A DNA stretch of 64,000 nucleotides from JBDHWI01 sp964590135 (GTDB lineage: Bacteria > Chloroflexota > Anaerolineae > J036 > Brachytrichaceae). The stretch lies in contig CAZPVX010000013.1 of assembly GCA_964590135.1 (NCBI GenBank), forward strand, positions 1 to 64,000. Direction: 5' to 3'. Positions 17,293 to 25,404 of this stretch are shown here, one piece after another (position 1 is the first letter of the stretch; each line of letters opens with the position of its first letter). Under the pieces are notes generated by a model, which was given only the letters and a program-made list of their open reading frames with translations, made no database searches and was not told where the DNA came from. The position numbers and the translations under genes were made by a program.

Positions 17293-18195
17293 TCATCCAA
17301 TTGCTCTCGTGTCGGCGCCATCCACCGTGCGCTTGATCAGGCCACATAGCACGTCCTTTGGTCCAAGCTCCACAAAATGCGTCACGCCTTGCGCTGCCAT
17401 GTGGCGCACGCTGTCGGTCCAGCGCACCTGCGAGGTGAGTTGCGCTGTCAATTCGGCGCGGATGGCGTCGGGTTGGGTGACGGGCTGGGCGCTGGTGTTG
17501 GCGATGACAGGGATGACAGCCTCGCTGATCGGCGTGCCAGCTACCACGCCGGCAAACTCGTCCCGAATGCCTGCCATCAGCGGAGAGTGCGAAGCGATGC
17601 TGACGTTGAGCGGCAGCGCGCGCTTGGCGCCCTTGTTTTTGGCGATGGCGCACGCGGCGGCCACGGCGGCCTTGTCTCCAGAGATCACGATCTGGCCAGG
17701 GCTGTTGTCGTTGGCCAGCACGACTGGCGCGCCGGCCTGTGCGCTGGCCTCATCGCATGCGGCTTGCAGCGTCGCTGCATCCATGCCGATGATCGCGGCC
17801 ATGCTGCCCGGATTGCGCTCGCCAGCCAGCTTCATCAACTCGCCGCGCCGGCGCGCCAATCTCACGCCGTCCTCGAAGGTGATTGCGCCGGCGGCGCACA
17901 GCGCGCTCAATTCACCCAGACTGTGGCCGGCCATCATCGCCGGCGCTTCAATCTCACCCGACATCTTCACCATCTCATAAGCTGCGATGCTGTGGGTGAA
18001 GATTGCCGGCTGCGTATTCATCGTGTCACCCAGTTCGGCGTCGGGGCCGACCCAGCACACCTGCGAGAGCGCAAAGCCCAGCGCGGCATCTGCGCGTAGG
18101 AAAAAACCCTTGACCACGGGCCGCAGCGCGGCTAATTCTGCGCCCATGCCGACGAATTGCGAACCCTGTCCGGGGAAAACGTAGGCCGTTGTCAT
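17293..18195 (-). CDS. fabD: Malonyl-CoA:ACP transacylase FabD
   Basis: A 300-residue malonyl transferase that loads malonyl groups onto ACP. The start MTTAYVFPGQGSQFVGMG holds the FPGQGSQ oxyanion motif; the nucleophile serine is in MAGHSLGELSAL (about 91-102), and the catalytic His is in SIASHSPLM near residue 200. Translation from 18195 places the conserved N-terminus correctly; upstream codons fall in a repeated spacer. It is preceded by rpmF and followed by fabG. Confidence 0.95.
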   Translation of the reverse strand: MTTAYVFPGQGSQFVGMGAELAALRPVVKGFFLRADAALGFALSQVCWVGPDAELGDTMNTQPAIFTHSIAAYEMVKMSGEIEAPAMMAGHSLGELSALCAAGAITFEDGVRLARRRGELMKLAGERNPGSMAAIIGMDAATLQAACDEASAQAGAPVVLANDNSPGQIVISGDKAAVAAACAIAKNKGAKRALPLNVSIASHSPLMAGIRDEFAGVVAGTPISEAVIPVIANTSAQPVTQPDAIRAELTAQLTSQVRWTDSVRHMAAQGVTHFVELGPKDVLCGLIKRTVDGADTRAIG

Positions 18196-18198
18196 GCC

Positions 18199-18276
18199 TG
18201 ATGAAAAGGTGAAAAAGTGAAAAGGTGAAGAGGTGCGTGAGGCCATCTCACAATTTCACCACTTCACCTTTTTACG
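18199..18276 (-). repeat. Degenerate GTGAAAAGG microrepeats forming a long hairpin
   Basis: Between rpmF and fabD, the plus strand carries successive near-copies of GTGAAAAGGTGAA, followed after GCCAT by an inverted block (TTTCACCACTTCACC). The arms can fold into an imperfect stem of more than 20 bp. It may attenuate transcription between rpmF and fabD or simply be spacer repeat. Confidence 0.45.
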
Positions 18277-18287
18277 CTGTCGGCTGC

Positions 18288-18494
18288 TTATTTCTTGTTC
18301 GTCTTTGTGTCATCGCCGCCGATGTTCACAACCATGCGACCCTTGTAGTAGCCGCAGGACGGGCAAACGATGTGCGCCGGCTTCTTTTCGCCGCAGTTGT
18401 CGCACGAAACCAGTTGAATCGGGGTGATCGCGTCATGCGCGCGGCGGCGGTGTGTGCGGCCCCAGGAAAACTTGCGCTTTGGTAGTGGACCCAT
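18288..18494 (-). CDS. rpmF: 50S ribosomal protein L32
   Basis: A 68-residue L32 of the zinc-ribbon form. It begins MGPLPKRKFSWGRTHRRRAHDAI and has two CxxC pairs (CDNCGEKK and CPSCGYYKGR) that bind zinc. It is 13 codons longer than many L32 proteins because of the GGDDTKTNKK tail. AAGGAG lies 12 bases before the ATG at 18494. Linkage of rpmF to fatty-acid genes is widespread in bacteria. Confidence 0.93.
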   Translation of the reverse strand: MGPLPKRKFSWGRTHRRRAHDAITPIQLVSCDNCGEKKPAHIVCPSCGYYKGRMVVNIGGDDTKTNKK

Positions 18495-18668
18495 GTCAAT
18501 CAAACTCCTTCAAATTTGTACGCAGCCGCAGTGCGCGATGCGCCGGCATGCGAGATTCTCGCCTGTAAAAAGCGCATCATTGTATCGCAATTCCGCGTGC
18601 CGGCGCAAGCGAAAAAGAGCAGGGATGCGCGTGGGTTGCCCAATGCTGCAGGGCCGGCCTGCAGGCAA

Positions 18669-19607
18669 TCACCCGCCCAACACCGCGCCGGCGAGCGCAG
18701 GGTGGCCGCGCGCAAAATCGGCTGCATCCATCACGCGCTTGCCTTCCAATTGCACTTGCACCAGTCGCAGCAGGCCATCGCCGCACTGCACATACACATG
18801 GTTGCGATCGATCAGCACCGCGCCGTTTTGCAGCTTGTCTCTGTGGTCGGTCATGCCAATCTCAGCGCGCAGCACCTTCAGTTGCTTGCCCTGCAAGGTG
18901 GTGAATGCCGAAGGCCACGACGACATGGCGCGCACGTGTCGCTCAATGGCCGGCGCGTGCAGCGACCAATCGATCTTGCCGGCTTCCTTCTGCAAGCGCG
19001 GCGCAAGCGTCACATGCGCCGCATCTTGTCTGCGCGGCGCAATCTCATGCGTCAGCCATTTGGGCAGTGTTTCCTGCAACAGCGCTGCGCCAGTCTGTGC
19101 CAGCCGGCTGGTCAGCGTATCGGTGGTGTCGTCATAGCGGATGGCCTCTTCGCGTTGCGTGAGGATGGGGCCGCTGTCGAGGCCGGCTTCCATGATCATG
19201 ATGGTGATGCCGGTGGCTGCGTCGCCGGCGGCGATGGCTGCGCTGATGGGCGATGCGCCGCGCCAGCGTGGCAGCAGCGAGGCATGCACGTTGAGGCAGT
19301 TGTGGTGCGGGATATCCAGCACGTTTTGGCGCAGGATCTGCCCAAAGGCTGCCACGACGATCACGTCCGGTGCCAGTTCACGCAACCGCTCCACCTCTTC
19401 TGTCGGTTTGAGTGTTGCAGGTTGCAGGATGTTGAGCTGGTGTTGCAGCGCGAATTCCTTGACGGCAGAGGGCTTGAGCGCCTTGCCGCGGCCAGCCGGC
19501 GCATCGGGCTGCGTCACAACGGCTGCGATGTCATAGCCGGCATCCACCAGCGCGGCCAGCGATGGCACTGCAAACGCCGGCGTTCCCATAAAGATCACTC
19601 GGGTCAT
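18669..19607 (-). CDS. fmt: Methionyl-tRNA formyltransferase
   Basis: A 312-residue enzyme that formylates initiator Met-tRNA using 10-formyl-tetrahydrofolate. It starts MTRVIFMGTPAFAVPSL and contains the folate-site signature HNCLNVHASLLPRWRGASPISAAIAAGD (about 105-132), with the catalytic Asn-His-Asp set in this region and in IMEAGLDSGPIL. A TATAAC -10 hexamer lies seven bases before the ATG, so the transcript is probably leaderless. A 16-bp palindrome abuts that hexamer. Confidence 0.95.
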   Translation of the reverse strand: MTRVIFMGTPAFAVPSLAALVDAGYDIAAVVTQPDAPAGRGKALKPSAVKEFALQHQLNILQPATLKPTEEVERLRELAPDVIVVAAFGQILRQNVLDIPHHNCLNVHASLLPRWRGASPISAAIAAGDAATGITIMIMEAGLDSGPILTQREEAIRYDDTTDTLTSRLAQTGAALLQETLPKWLTHEIAPRRQDAAHVTLAPRLQKEAGKIDWSLHAPAIERHVRAMSSWPSAFTTLQGKQLKVLRAEIGMTDHRDKLQNGAVLIDRNHVYVQCGDGLLRLVQVQLEGKRVMDAADFARGHPALAGAVLGG

Positions 19608-19619
19608 GGAGGAAGTTAT

Positions 19620-19635
19620 ATCAGGTCGACCTGAT
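19620..19635. promoter_or_regulatory. 16-bp palindrome upstream of fmt, possible operator
   Basis: ATCAGGTCGACCTGAT at 19620-19635 is a perfect palindrome. It lies directly upstream of the fmt -10 hexamer (minus strand 19620-19615) and just past the stop of the ABC permease gene. A related half-site, TGATCAGGTTGATCTG, occurs near 25357. Confidence 0.3.
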
Positions 19636-19643
19636 CGATCTGG

Positions 19644-20657
19644 CTATCCCTTCACTGCGCCTTCCAACATCGCCTGGAAGAAGGTGTGACGCGCGGCGAG
19701 GAACACCACGATCACCGGCAGCATGACCAGCACGCACGCCGCCGCCAACACCTGGTAGTTGATCAGGTTGCTGCCGGTCAAATCGTACACGCCGACGATC
19801 ACGCTGCGCAAGTTCTGGCGCGACGTGCCGACGATCAGATAATTTGCGATGAACTCATTCCAGATGCCGACGAAGGTGAGCAAAAAGGCTGCCAGAAGAC
19901 TTGGCATGGCCAGTGGCACGATCACACGTGTCAGCGCCTGCGCCGGCGATGCGCCGTCGATGAATGCCGCCTCTTCCAACTCGTGTGGAATCGTGTCGAA
20001 GAAGCCCTTCACAATCCAGATGCTGAGCGGCAGGAAGAAGCCGGCGTAGATGCACACCAGCGTGATGCGATCCTGCCAGTCGCGCAAGAGGCGCGCGGCA
20101 TCGCGGGTGAGCGCGCCATTTGCCACCAGCTGGTCGAACAGCGGGCCGGTCGCCTTGCGCAGATCGACCACGATCTGGTACAGCGCGAGCAGATTGGTGA
20201 GCAGCGGGATGCCAGTGATGGCAAGGATGCCGATCAACAGCACCCGTTTGCCACGAAATTCATAGCGCGAGAAAGCATAGCCGGCGCTGCCGGCAAGCAC
20301 GGTCACCATCAGCGCGCCGGTGAGTGAATAGAAGATCGTGTTTGGCAGATACGTGTTGATGATGCGGCCGCGCGCTTCCATGCCCAGCAGCGCCTGCGGG
20401 TTTGGCTGCAAGTCGATGATGCGCTGGTAACCCTCGATGAAGAAGCGGCACGCAGCGATGTTGAATGGCTCGCTCGGCGTGTCACAAGGGAAAAGTTGCG
20501 GCGGCGTGCGAATGACGTCGGCCTGCTGCTTGAACGACAGCACGAGCGTGCTGAACACCGGAAAGATCATGATGAAGCACACCATGATTGCGGCGATGTT
20601 CGCAGCGATGCGCACCGCCGGCTTGCGTGCGGCAAAGGCTCGATGTGTCGACATCAT
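19644..20657 (-). CDS. ABC transporter permease, MalG-type (CUT1 sugar importer)
   Basis: A 337-residue inner-membrane permease with six helices. The cytoplasmic EAA loop ELEEAAFIDGASPAQALTRVIVPLAMPSL (about 225-253) contacts the ATPase. The family imports oligosaccharides or polyols. It contains an unusually large periplasmic insertion (about 45-110, including two cysteines) between the first and second helices. Its ATG directly follows the stop of the partner permease. No ATPase gene is nearby, so a shared MsmX-like ATPase is likely. Confidence 0.88.
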   Translation of the reverse strand: MMSTHRAFAARKPAVRIAANIAAIMVCFIMIFPVFSTLVLSFKQQADVIRTPPQLFPCDTPSEPFNIAACRFFIEGYQRIIDLQPNPQALLGMEARGRIINTYLPNTIFYSLTGALMVTVLAGSAGYAFSRYEFRGKRVLLIGILAITGIPLLTNLLALYQIVVDLRKATGPLFDQLVANGALTRDAARLLRDWQDRITLVCIYAGFFLPLSIWIVKGFFDTIPHELEEAAFIDGASPAQALTRVIVPLAMPSLLAAFLLTFVGIWNEFIANYLIVGTSRQNLRSVIVGVYDLTGSNLINYQVLAAACVLVMLPVIVVFLAARHTFFQAMLEGAVKG

Positions 20658-21593
20658 TCAAATCAACTCTGCGCGCGAACGCGAGATGCGCAGCGACACC
20701 ACGATGAGGATGAGGTTGATGACAAAGATGAACACCGAAAGCGCCGCAGCCTGGCCGAAATCGATCTGCGTGAAGCCGATGGTATACAGCAGGTAGCTCA
20801 ACACCGTGGTGGCTGTGCCAGGGCCGCCGCCAGTCAGGCTGAACACCATGCCGACGCCGTTCATGCCGCTCAGCGTCAGGTTGAACAGCGCGACGAGGAT
20901 CATCGGCAGGATGAGCGGCAGTGTGATCAGGCGAAAGGCGCTCCACGAACTTGCCCCGTCGATGCGCGCACTTTCAACCAGTTCCTTCGGCACAGTTTGA
21001 AGGGCGGCCAGCAGCAGCAACGAGGTGAAGGGCAGCGCCTTCCAGGATGCTGCGGCGATCAGGTAGAGCATCGCCGGCGCCGGCGGAAACGGCACATTGG
21101 GCGAAAGCTGCGCCGGCGGCGATGCGATCAACAGCGGCTGCCCATTCAGCCCGAAGATCGGCAGGCTGAACAGCGGCGTCAGCAGCCCCGCGCCGGGGTC
21201 GACGAACAGTTTCCATACATAGCCGACGATCACGTCGCTCAGCACCCACGGGATGAAGATCAGCGTGATGTAGAGCGGCGAGAACTTCATCTTGCGGTTC
21301 AGCACCAGCACAACGGCCAGGCTGACCAGCAATGTGAGCGAGACGTAGCCGGCGAGAAAAACAGCTGTGTGAACGAGGCTCTCTTGGAAGGCGCTGCTGC
21401 CAAAGAAGCGGCTGTAGTTTTGCAGACCGACGAACTTGCGCGCGCCGGCGACCATGTTATTCAAGCTGAGGCCAAAGGTGTAGAAACCCGGATACAACTG
21501 CACGCAGATGATGAAAAGCATCGGCACGAACAGCAGCCAGAATGGCAGGGTGCGGGCAAAGAAGCCGCCGTGACGAGATCGTGTGCGCAGCAT
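20658..21593 (-). CDS. ABC transporter permease, MalF-type (CUT1 sugar importer)
   Basis: A 311-residue permease with six predicted helices and the EAA motif ELVESARIDGASSWSAFRLITLPLILP (about 210-236). It pairs with the MalG-type permease encoded immediately downstream to form the membrane channel. Sequence between residues 125 and 175 forms a Pro-rich periplasmic loop. The binding-protein gene lies upstream, separated by a stable hairpin. Confidence 0.88.
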   Translation of the reverse strand: MLRTRSRHGGFFARTLPFWLLFVPMLFIICVQLYPGFYTFGLSLNNMVAGARKFVGLQNYSRFFGSSAFQESLVHTAVFLAGYVSLTLLVSLAVVLVLNRKMKFSPLYITLIFIPWVLSDVIVGYVWKLFVDPGAGLLTPLFSLPIFGLNGQPLLIASPPAQLSPNVPFPPAPAMLYLIAAASWKALPFTSLLLLAALQTVPKELVESARIDGASSWSAFRLITLPLILPMILVALFNLTLSGMNGVGMVFSLTGGGPGTATTVLSYLLYTIGFTQIDFGQAAALSVFIFVINLILIVVSLRISRSRAELI

Positions 21594-21626
21594 GAATTTG
21601 GAAGGGGCTTGTTCTGGCGCGACGGA

Positions 21627-21689
21627 GGTTGCACCTCTCCCGCAAAGCTGCCAGGAAACGCTTTGCGTCTTTGCAAGAGAGGTGCAGCC
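21627..21689 (-). terminator. Nested hairpin between binding-protein and permease genes
   Basis: An outer stem of 12 of 13 paired bases (21627-21639 with 21677-21689) encloses a 7-bp inner stem (CGCAAAG/CTTTGCG, 21641-21647 with 21661-21667). Placed just after the binding-protein stop, it probably lowers permease expression relative to the binding protein by partial termination or 3'-end stabilisation. Confidence 0.55.
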
Positions 21690-21695
21690 GGCGGT

Positions 21696-23165
21696 TTACT
21701 GGTTGCCGCGGTTGTATTCGTCGTCAGCTCTTTGCAGCGCTGCGGCAATGTCGGCCGTGGGGTTGGCCTTGATCAAATCGAAGATGGTCGCGGCGATGAT
21801 CTGCTTTGCCTCCGGCAGACGCGACAACGAGCCATACCAGGGTTTGCACAAGCCGGCGCTGGCTGCGGCTGCCTGCTTGTAGAAGGGCGTGTCAAACACC
21901 TTTTCCTGTAGTAGTTTCTGGTTCACCGGCAGGCCACCCCCCGGCTTTTGCACCCATTCCACGCCGTTTGCCGGGTCCATCAACCAGTTGATGTAGGCTT
22001 TTGCGCCATCGGGGTTTCGCGCGCCGGCGGGGATGACGAAACTACTGAGACCGATATGGCAGCCGGGTTGCGCAGCATCGCCACCGGTAAACATTGCCGA
22101 GATGGCCATGTCGCCGGCGGCAATTGCCTCCAGCATCGGGCCGCCGGTGGGGTCAAAGTCGTTGCCGTATTGCGTGCCATTCGGCGCTTTTACCGGCTGG
22201 ATGTAGCGATAGCCGAAGCTGCCGGTGGGAAACGACGCAGCGCGCGGCGCATTTGGATCGATGCCCTTCAAGTCATTCTCCTCTTTGAAGTCGCCGAGGA
22301 AGACGTTGTCTGAGGAGTAGCCTTTTTGCACGATCTCGCGCATGAACTCGATGGCCTTGATGTTCTCCGGCGTGTTCAACTTCATGTTGCCCTGGCCGTC
22401 GTCGTAGCGCCCGCCGAATGATGCAATCACTGAATAGAAATAGCGCGTCGCCGCATCGCCCTCAAATCCGGTGGAACCGAAATAGGTGATGGCGTAGACG
22501 TTCTCCTGCTTCAACTCCGCTGCGCGCTTCAGGAATTCGTCGGCGGTCTTGGGGAAGCCATTCGGGAAGTAATCCTTCCAGTAAAAGACGACGTTGGGCT
22601 GCTCGGCCAGCGGCACACAGTAGATTTTGCCATCCGGGCCAGTGCACGCCTGCACCGCGCTGGGATCGAGGTCTGCAAACCACGGTTGCGCCTTGACCCA
22701 CTCGGTGAGGTCCTGCACGGTGCCCTGCTTCAGGAAGACGGGCAACGCACTGGCGCCGGTGTGCATCAGATCTGGCACCTCACCGCCGGCCTGCACCGCC
22801 GTCACCAGTGAAGTGATCATCTTCTGCCACTGCTGCGGCTGGTTTACCCATACAAACTGATCCTTGAAGGCCGCGTTGAACTTTGGCATCGATTCGCGCA
22901 GGTAGGCGTTGCCAACTGCCTCGTCGTTCTTCGGATCTTCGTTCTTCTCGTCATACTGATACCACGTCACAAACTCGGTGGCCTGCTGCGCCAGCGTCGC
23001 AGTCGCTGCCGGAATCTCGGTTGCCGCCGGCGCCTGTGTCTCGGCCGGCGCTGCGGTGGGTGATGGCGCCTGTGTGGCTGCCGGCGCGCCACATGCTGCC
23101 AAGAGCGCAACTGTCGCTGTCAGTGCAGCAAATGTGACCGATCTTTTAGATGAAATTTGTCGCAT
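21696..23165 (-). CDS. Extracellular sugar-binding lipoprotein of an ABC importer
   Basis: A 489-residue lipoprotein. The signal peptide ends at the lipobox LLAAC (about 21-25), followed by a Pro/Ala/Thr linker to about residue 60, then a family 1 solute-binding fold (VTWYQYDEKNEDPKNDEAVGNAYL...GAYLK-type core). The segment GRNPDGAKAYINWLMDPANGVEWVQKPGGGLPVN near 385-420 is typical of CUT1 binding proteins. It is probably the first gene of the importer operon; TAGACT about 45 bases upstream on the minus strand is a possible -10. It faces the dehydrogenase operon divergently, which suggests common control. The ligand is unknown. Confidence 0.85.
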   Translation of the reverse strand: MRQISSKRSVTFAALTATVALLAACGAPAATQAPSPTAAPAETQAPAATEIPAATATLAQQATEFVTWYQYDEKNEDPKNDEAVGNAYLRESMPKFNAAFKDQFVWVNQPQQWQKMITSLVTAVQAGGEVPDLMHTGASALPVFLKQGTVQDLTEWVKAQPWFADLDPSAVQACTGPDGKIYCVPLAEQPNVVFYWKDYFPNGFPKTADEFLKRAAELKQENVYAITYFGSTGFEGDAATRYFYSVIASFGGRYDDGQGNMKLNTPENIKAIEFMREIVQKGYSSDNVFLGDFKEENDLKGIDPNAPRAASFPTGSFGYRYIQPVKAPNGTQYGNDFDPTGGPMLEAIAAGDMAISAMFTGGDAAQPGCHIGLSSFVIPAGARNPDGAKAYINWLMDPANGVEWVQKPGGGLPVNQKLLQEKVFDTPFYKQAAAASAGLCKPWYGSLSRLPEAKQIIAATIFDLIKANPTADIAAALQRADDEYNRGNQ

Positions 23166-23286
23166 GAGACCCTCACTCTTTTGTTGTTGCTTGCAATTCG
23201 TCAGTCTAGCACGGCGCTCAGGTCACAGCGCCATCAAGTCATCCTGTTTTCAGGTCGGTCTGTTGGCGCGTTTGCAGGCAATGCGC

Positions 23287-23292
23287 TATCTT
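23287..23292 (+). promoter_or_regulatory. -10 hexamer TATCTT, leaderless start of the dehydrogenase operon
   Basis: TATCTT lies nine bases before the ATG at 23302, so transcription should begin at or next to the start codon. No Shine-Dalgarno sequence is present. Confidence 0.5.
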
Positions 23293-23301
23293 GCAGGCGT
23301 C

Positions 23302-24312
23302 ATGACAAATTCTGCCACCATGCCCGCGCTGGTTTATGAGGGCCCAGGCCTCATGCCCCTGCGCGAAGTAGCAGTGCCGGCGCTGCAAGCCGACGAGGTG
23401 TTGATCGAAGTCGTATTCTCTGGCATCTGCGGTTCGGAACTCAGCGGTTTTCTTGGTCAAAACTCATTGCGCAAGCCGCCGCTCATCATGGGCCATGAAT
23501 TCAGCGGCACGATCGTGCAAATGGGCGCGCGCGCCGAGATGCTGTGCCCCGACCTGAAGATCGGCTCGCGCGTGACGGCAAATCCGATCATCCCGTGCGG
23601 TCAGTGTGAATATTGCCAGAGCGGCCATCAGCAGCTTTGCCCATCGCGCAAGCTGCATAGCGCCAGCCTGCCCGGCAGCAATGCGCGCTTCATCGCCGTG
23701 CGCGCCGATGCGGTGCTGGCGCTGCCAGACGGCATGACGATGGAGGTGGGATCATTGACCGAGCCGGCAGCCTGTGCGGTGAACACGGCTGTGCTGGCGC
23801 GCATCACGCCCGACGAGACCGCACTGGTCATTGGCGCCGGCCCCATCGGCCTGCTCATCGTGCAGGCGCTGAAGCAATACAACCCGCGCAGGATTTACTG
23901 CGTCGATACCAACAAGGATCGTTTGGCGATGGCTGAGGCAAGCGGCGCAGTGGTCGCGCCGCCAGACGCCTTGCCGAAGGGCGTGCATGTTGCGATCGAT
24001 GCCGTCGGCGCGCATGTCACGCGACAGGCGTGCGTGAACGCGGTGCGGCCGGCTGGGCGGGTGCTGTTCGTCGGCCTGCACGAGGCTGAGACGACGCTGC
24101 CCATCAACACGATGATTCGCAACGAGATCACCACGCAGGGCGTGTTTGCCTACACCGCGCAGAACTTCCGCAACGCGCTGGCAGCGCTGGCGGATGGCCG
24201 GCTGCACTTCAACCCCGCCTGGACGCGCGTTGAGCCGCTGGCAAATGGCGCGGCGTGCTTTGAGGAGCTGTTGCGCGGCTCGGCTGTCGCCAAGATCTGG
24301 CTGCGGCCTTGA
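23302..24312 (+). CDS. Zinc-dependent medium-chain alcohol/polyol dehydrogenase
   Basis: A 336-residue MDR-family enzyme that oxidises an alcohol or polyol with NAD(P). Catalytic zinc ligands are in SGICGSEL and MGHEFSG; the structural-zinc lobe is CGQCEYCQSGHQQLC (four Cys, about 95-110); the nucleotide-binding fold has VIGAGPIGLLIVQAL (about 173-187) followed by DTNKDRL. It is close to sorbitol/threonine dehydrogenase-like enzymes. The downstream kinase gene overlaps its stop codon, and an enolase-like gene follows. A divergent sugar importer points to a catabolic role. Upstream in-frame codons are ignored because they run into the binding-protein gene. Confidence 0.85.
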   Translation: MTNSATMPALVYEGPGLMPLREVAVPALQADEVLIEVVFSGICGSELSGFLGQNSLRKPPLIMGHEFSGTIVQMGARAEMLCPDLKIGSRVTANPIIPCGQCEYCQSGHQQLCPSRKLHSASLPGSNARFIAVRADAVLALPDGMTMEVGSLTEPAACAVNTAVLARITPDETALVIGAGPIGLLIVQALKQYNPRRIYCVDTNKDRLAMAEASGAVVAPPDALPKGVHVAIDAVGAHVTRQACVNAVRPAGRVLFVGLHEAETTLPINTMIRNEITTQGVFAYTAQNFRNALAALADGRLHFNPAWTRVEPLANGAACFEELLRGSAVAKIWLRP

Positions 24313-25358
24313 GGAGCAAAAAGGAGTTGGATATCGAGCAGGCAGCAGAGTTGGTTGCGTATCTGCATGCGCGCGGTGAAGGCGAGCCATCTGCCACCTG
24401 CGTGCTGGCCGGCGGTGTGTCGAACCGCACCGTGCTGGTGCAGTGGCCGAATGGCGATGCATGGGTGATGAAGCAGGCGCTGGCGAAGCTGCGTGTGAAG
24501 GCCGACTGGTTCAGCGATCCTGCCCGCATCCATCGTGAAGCGCTCGGCTTGCGGTGGATGGAGAAGTTGCTGCCAGGCGCAGCGCCGGCGCTGATCTTCG
24601 AAGATGAAGCGAATCACATCCTGGCCATGCAGGCCGTGCCGCAACCGCACGACAACTGGAAGGCCATGCTGTTGCGTGGTGACCTGCGGGATGAGCATGT
24701 GATGCAGTTTGCAACCATGCTTGCCGGCATGCAACGCGGCGCACTCGCACAAAGTGATGCGCTCTCTACACGCTTTGAAGATCAAACCTTCTTCGAGTCG
24801 TTGCGGCTGGAGCCGTACTTCGCCTACACTGCCGCGCAAGTGCCGCGCGCCGTTGCATTCATGCGCGCGCTGATCGATCGCACGCGCGCCAACCGCCATA
24901 CGCTGGTGCATGGTGACTACAGCCCAAAGAATGTGCTGGTGCATGGCGACAGACTCAAGCTGCTCGATTTTGAAGTGATGCACTGGGGCGATCCGGCATT
25001 TGACGTTGGCTTCAGCATGGCGCATCTGTTGAGCAAGGCGCATCACCTCTCGGCAAGCGCAGGCCAGGCTGCAACGCAACGCGCCGCATTTGCGCGGGCG
25101 GCACAACTGTATTGGCGAACGTATTTTGCGCATGTCGCCGGCATGTTTGGTGACCTTGAATTGCGCAGCATCCATTGCACGCTTGGCTGCCTGCTGGCGC
25201 GGGTGGATGGCCGCTCGCCGCTGGAATACTTGAGCGAGAGCGAGCGCCGGCGCCAGCGCGAGGTGGTGTTGGCGCTGCTGGCCGGTCTGCCGGCGTCGAT
25301 GCCGGCGCTGATCGATGCGTTTGTTGCAAATTTGGAGCCCGACGGATTTTCGCGCTGA
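24309..25358 (+). CDS. APH-fold small-molecule kinase (MtnK/aminoglycoside phosphotransferase-like)
   Basis: A 349-residue kinase with the aminoglycoside-phosphotransferase fold. The catalytic loop is LVHGDYSPKNVLV (about 197-209) and the metal-binding motif is LLDFEVMHWGDPAFDVGF (about 215-232); the N-lobe lysine is in WVMKQALAKLRV. The N-lobe and ADWFSDPARIHREALGLRWM resemble methylthioribose kinase. The start is a TTG overlapping the dehydrogenase stop (TTGA); it lacks a clear ribosome-binding site, so coupling is likely. Substrate is not known, but operon position suggests phosphorylation of the dehydrogenase product. Confidence 0.7.
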   Translation: MRSKKELDIEQAAELVAYLHARGEGEPSATCVLAGGVSNRTVLVQWPNGDAWVMKQALAKLRVKADWFSDPARIHREALGLRWMEKLLPGAAPALIFEDEANHILAMQAVPQPHDNWKAMLLRGDLRDEHVMQFATMLAGMQRGALAQSDALSTRFEDQTFFESLRLEPYFAYTAAQVPRAVAFMRALIDRTRANRHTLVHGDYSPKNVLVHGDRLKLLDFEVMHWGDPAFDVGFSMAHLLSKAHHLSASAGQAATQRAAFARAAQLYWRTYFAHVAGMFGDLELRSIHCTLGCLLARVDGRSPLEYLSESERRRQREVVLALLAGLPASMPALIDAFVANLEPDGFSR

Positions 25359-25404
25359 TCAGGTTGATCTGCGCCGGCAAAACCCATCATCACTTGGACT
25401 CACC

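Noticed and set aside
20496..21911. A 471-residue plus-strand frame across the ABC permease genes
   Set aside because: It is antisense to two well-supported permeases and has a His/Gln/Arg-rich composition with no recognisable motif.
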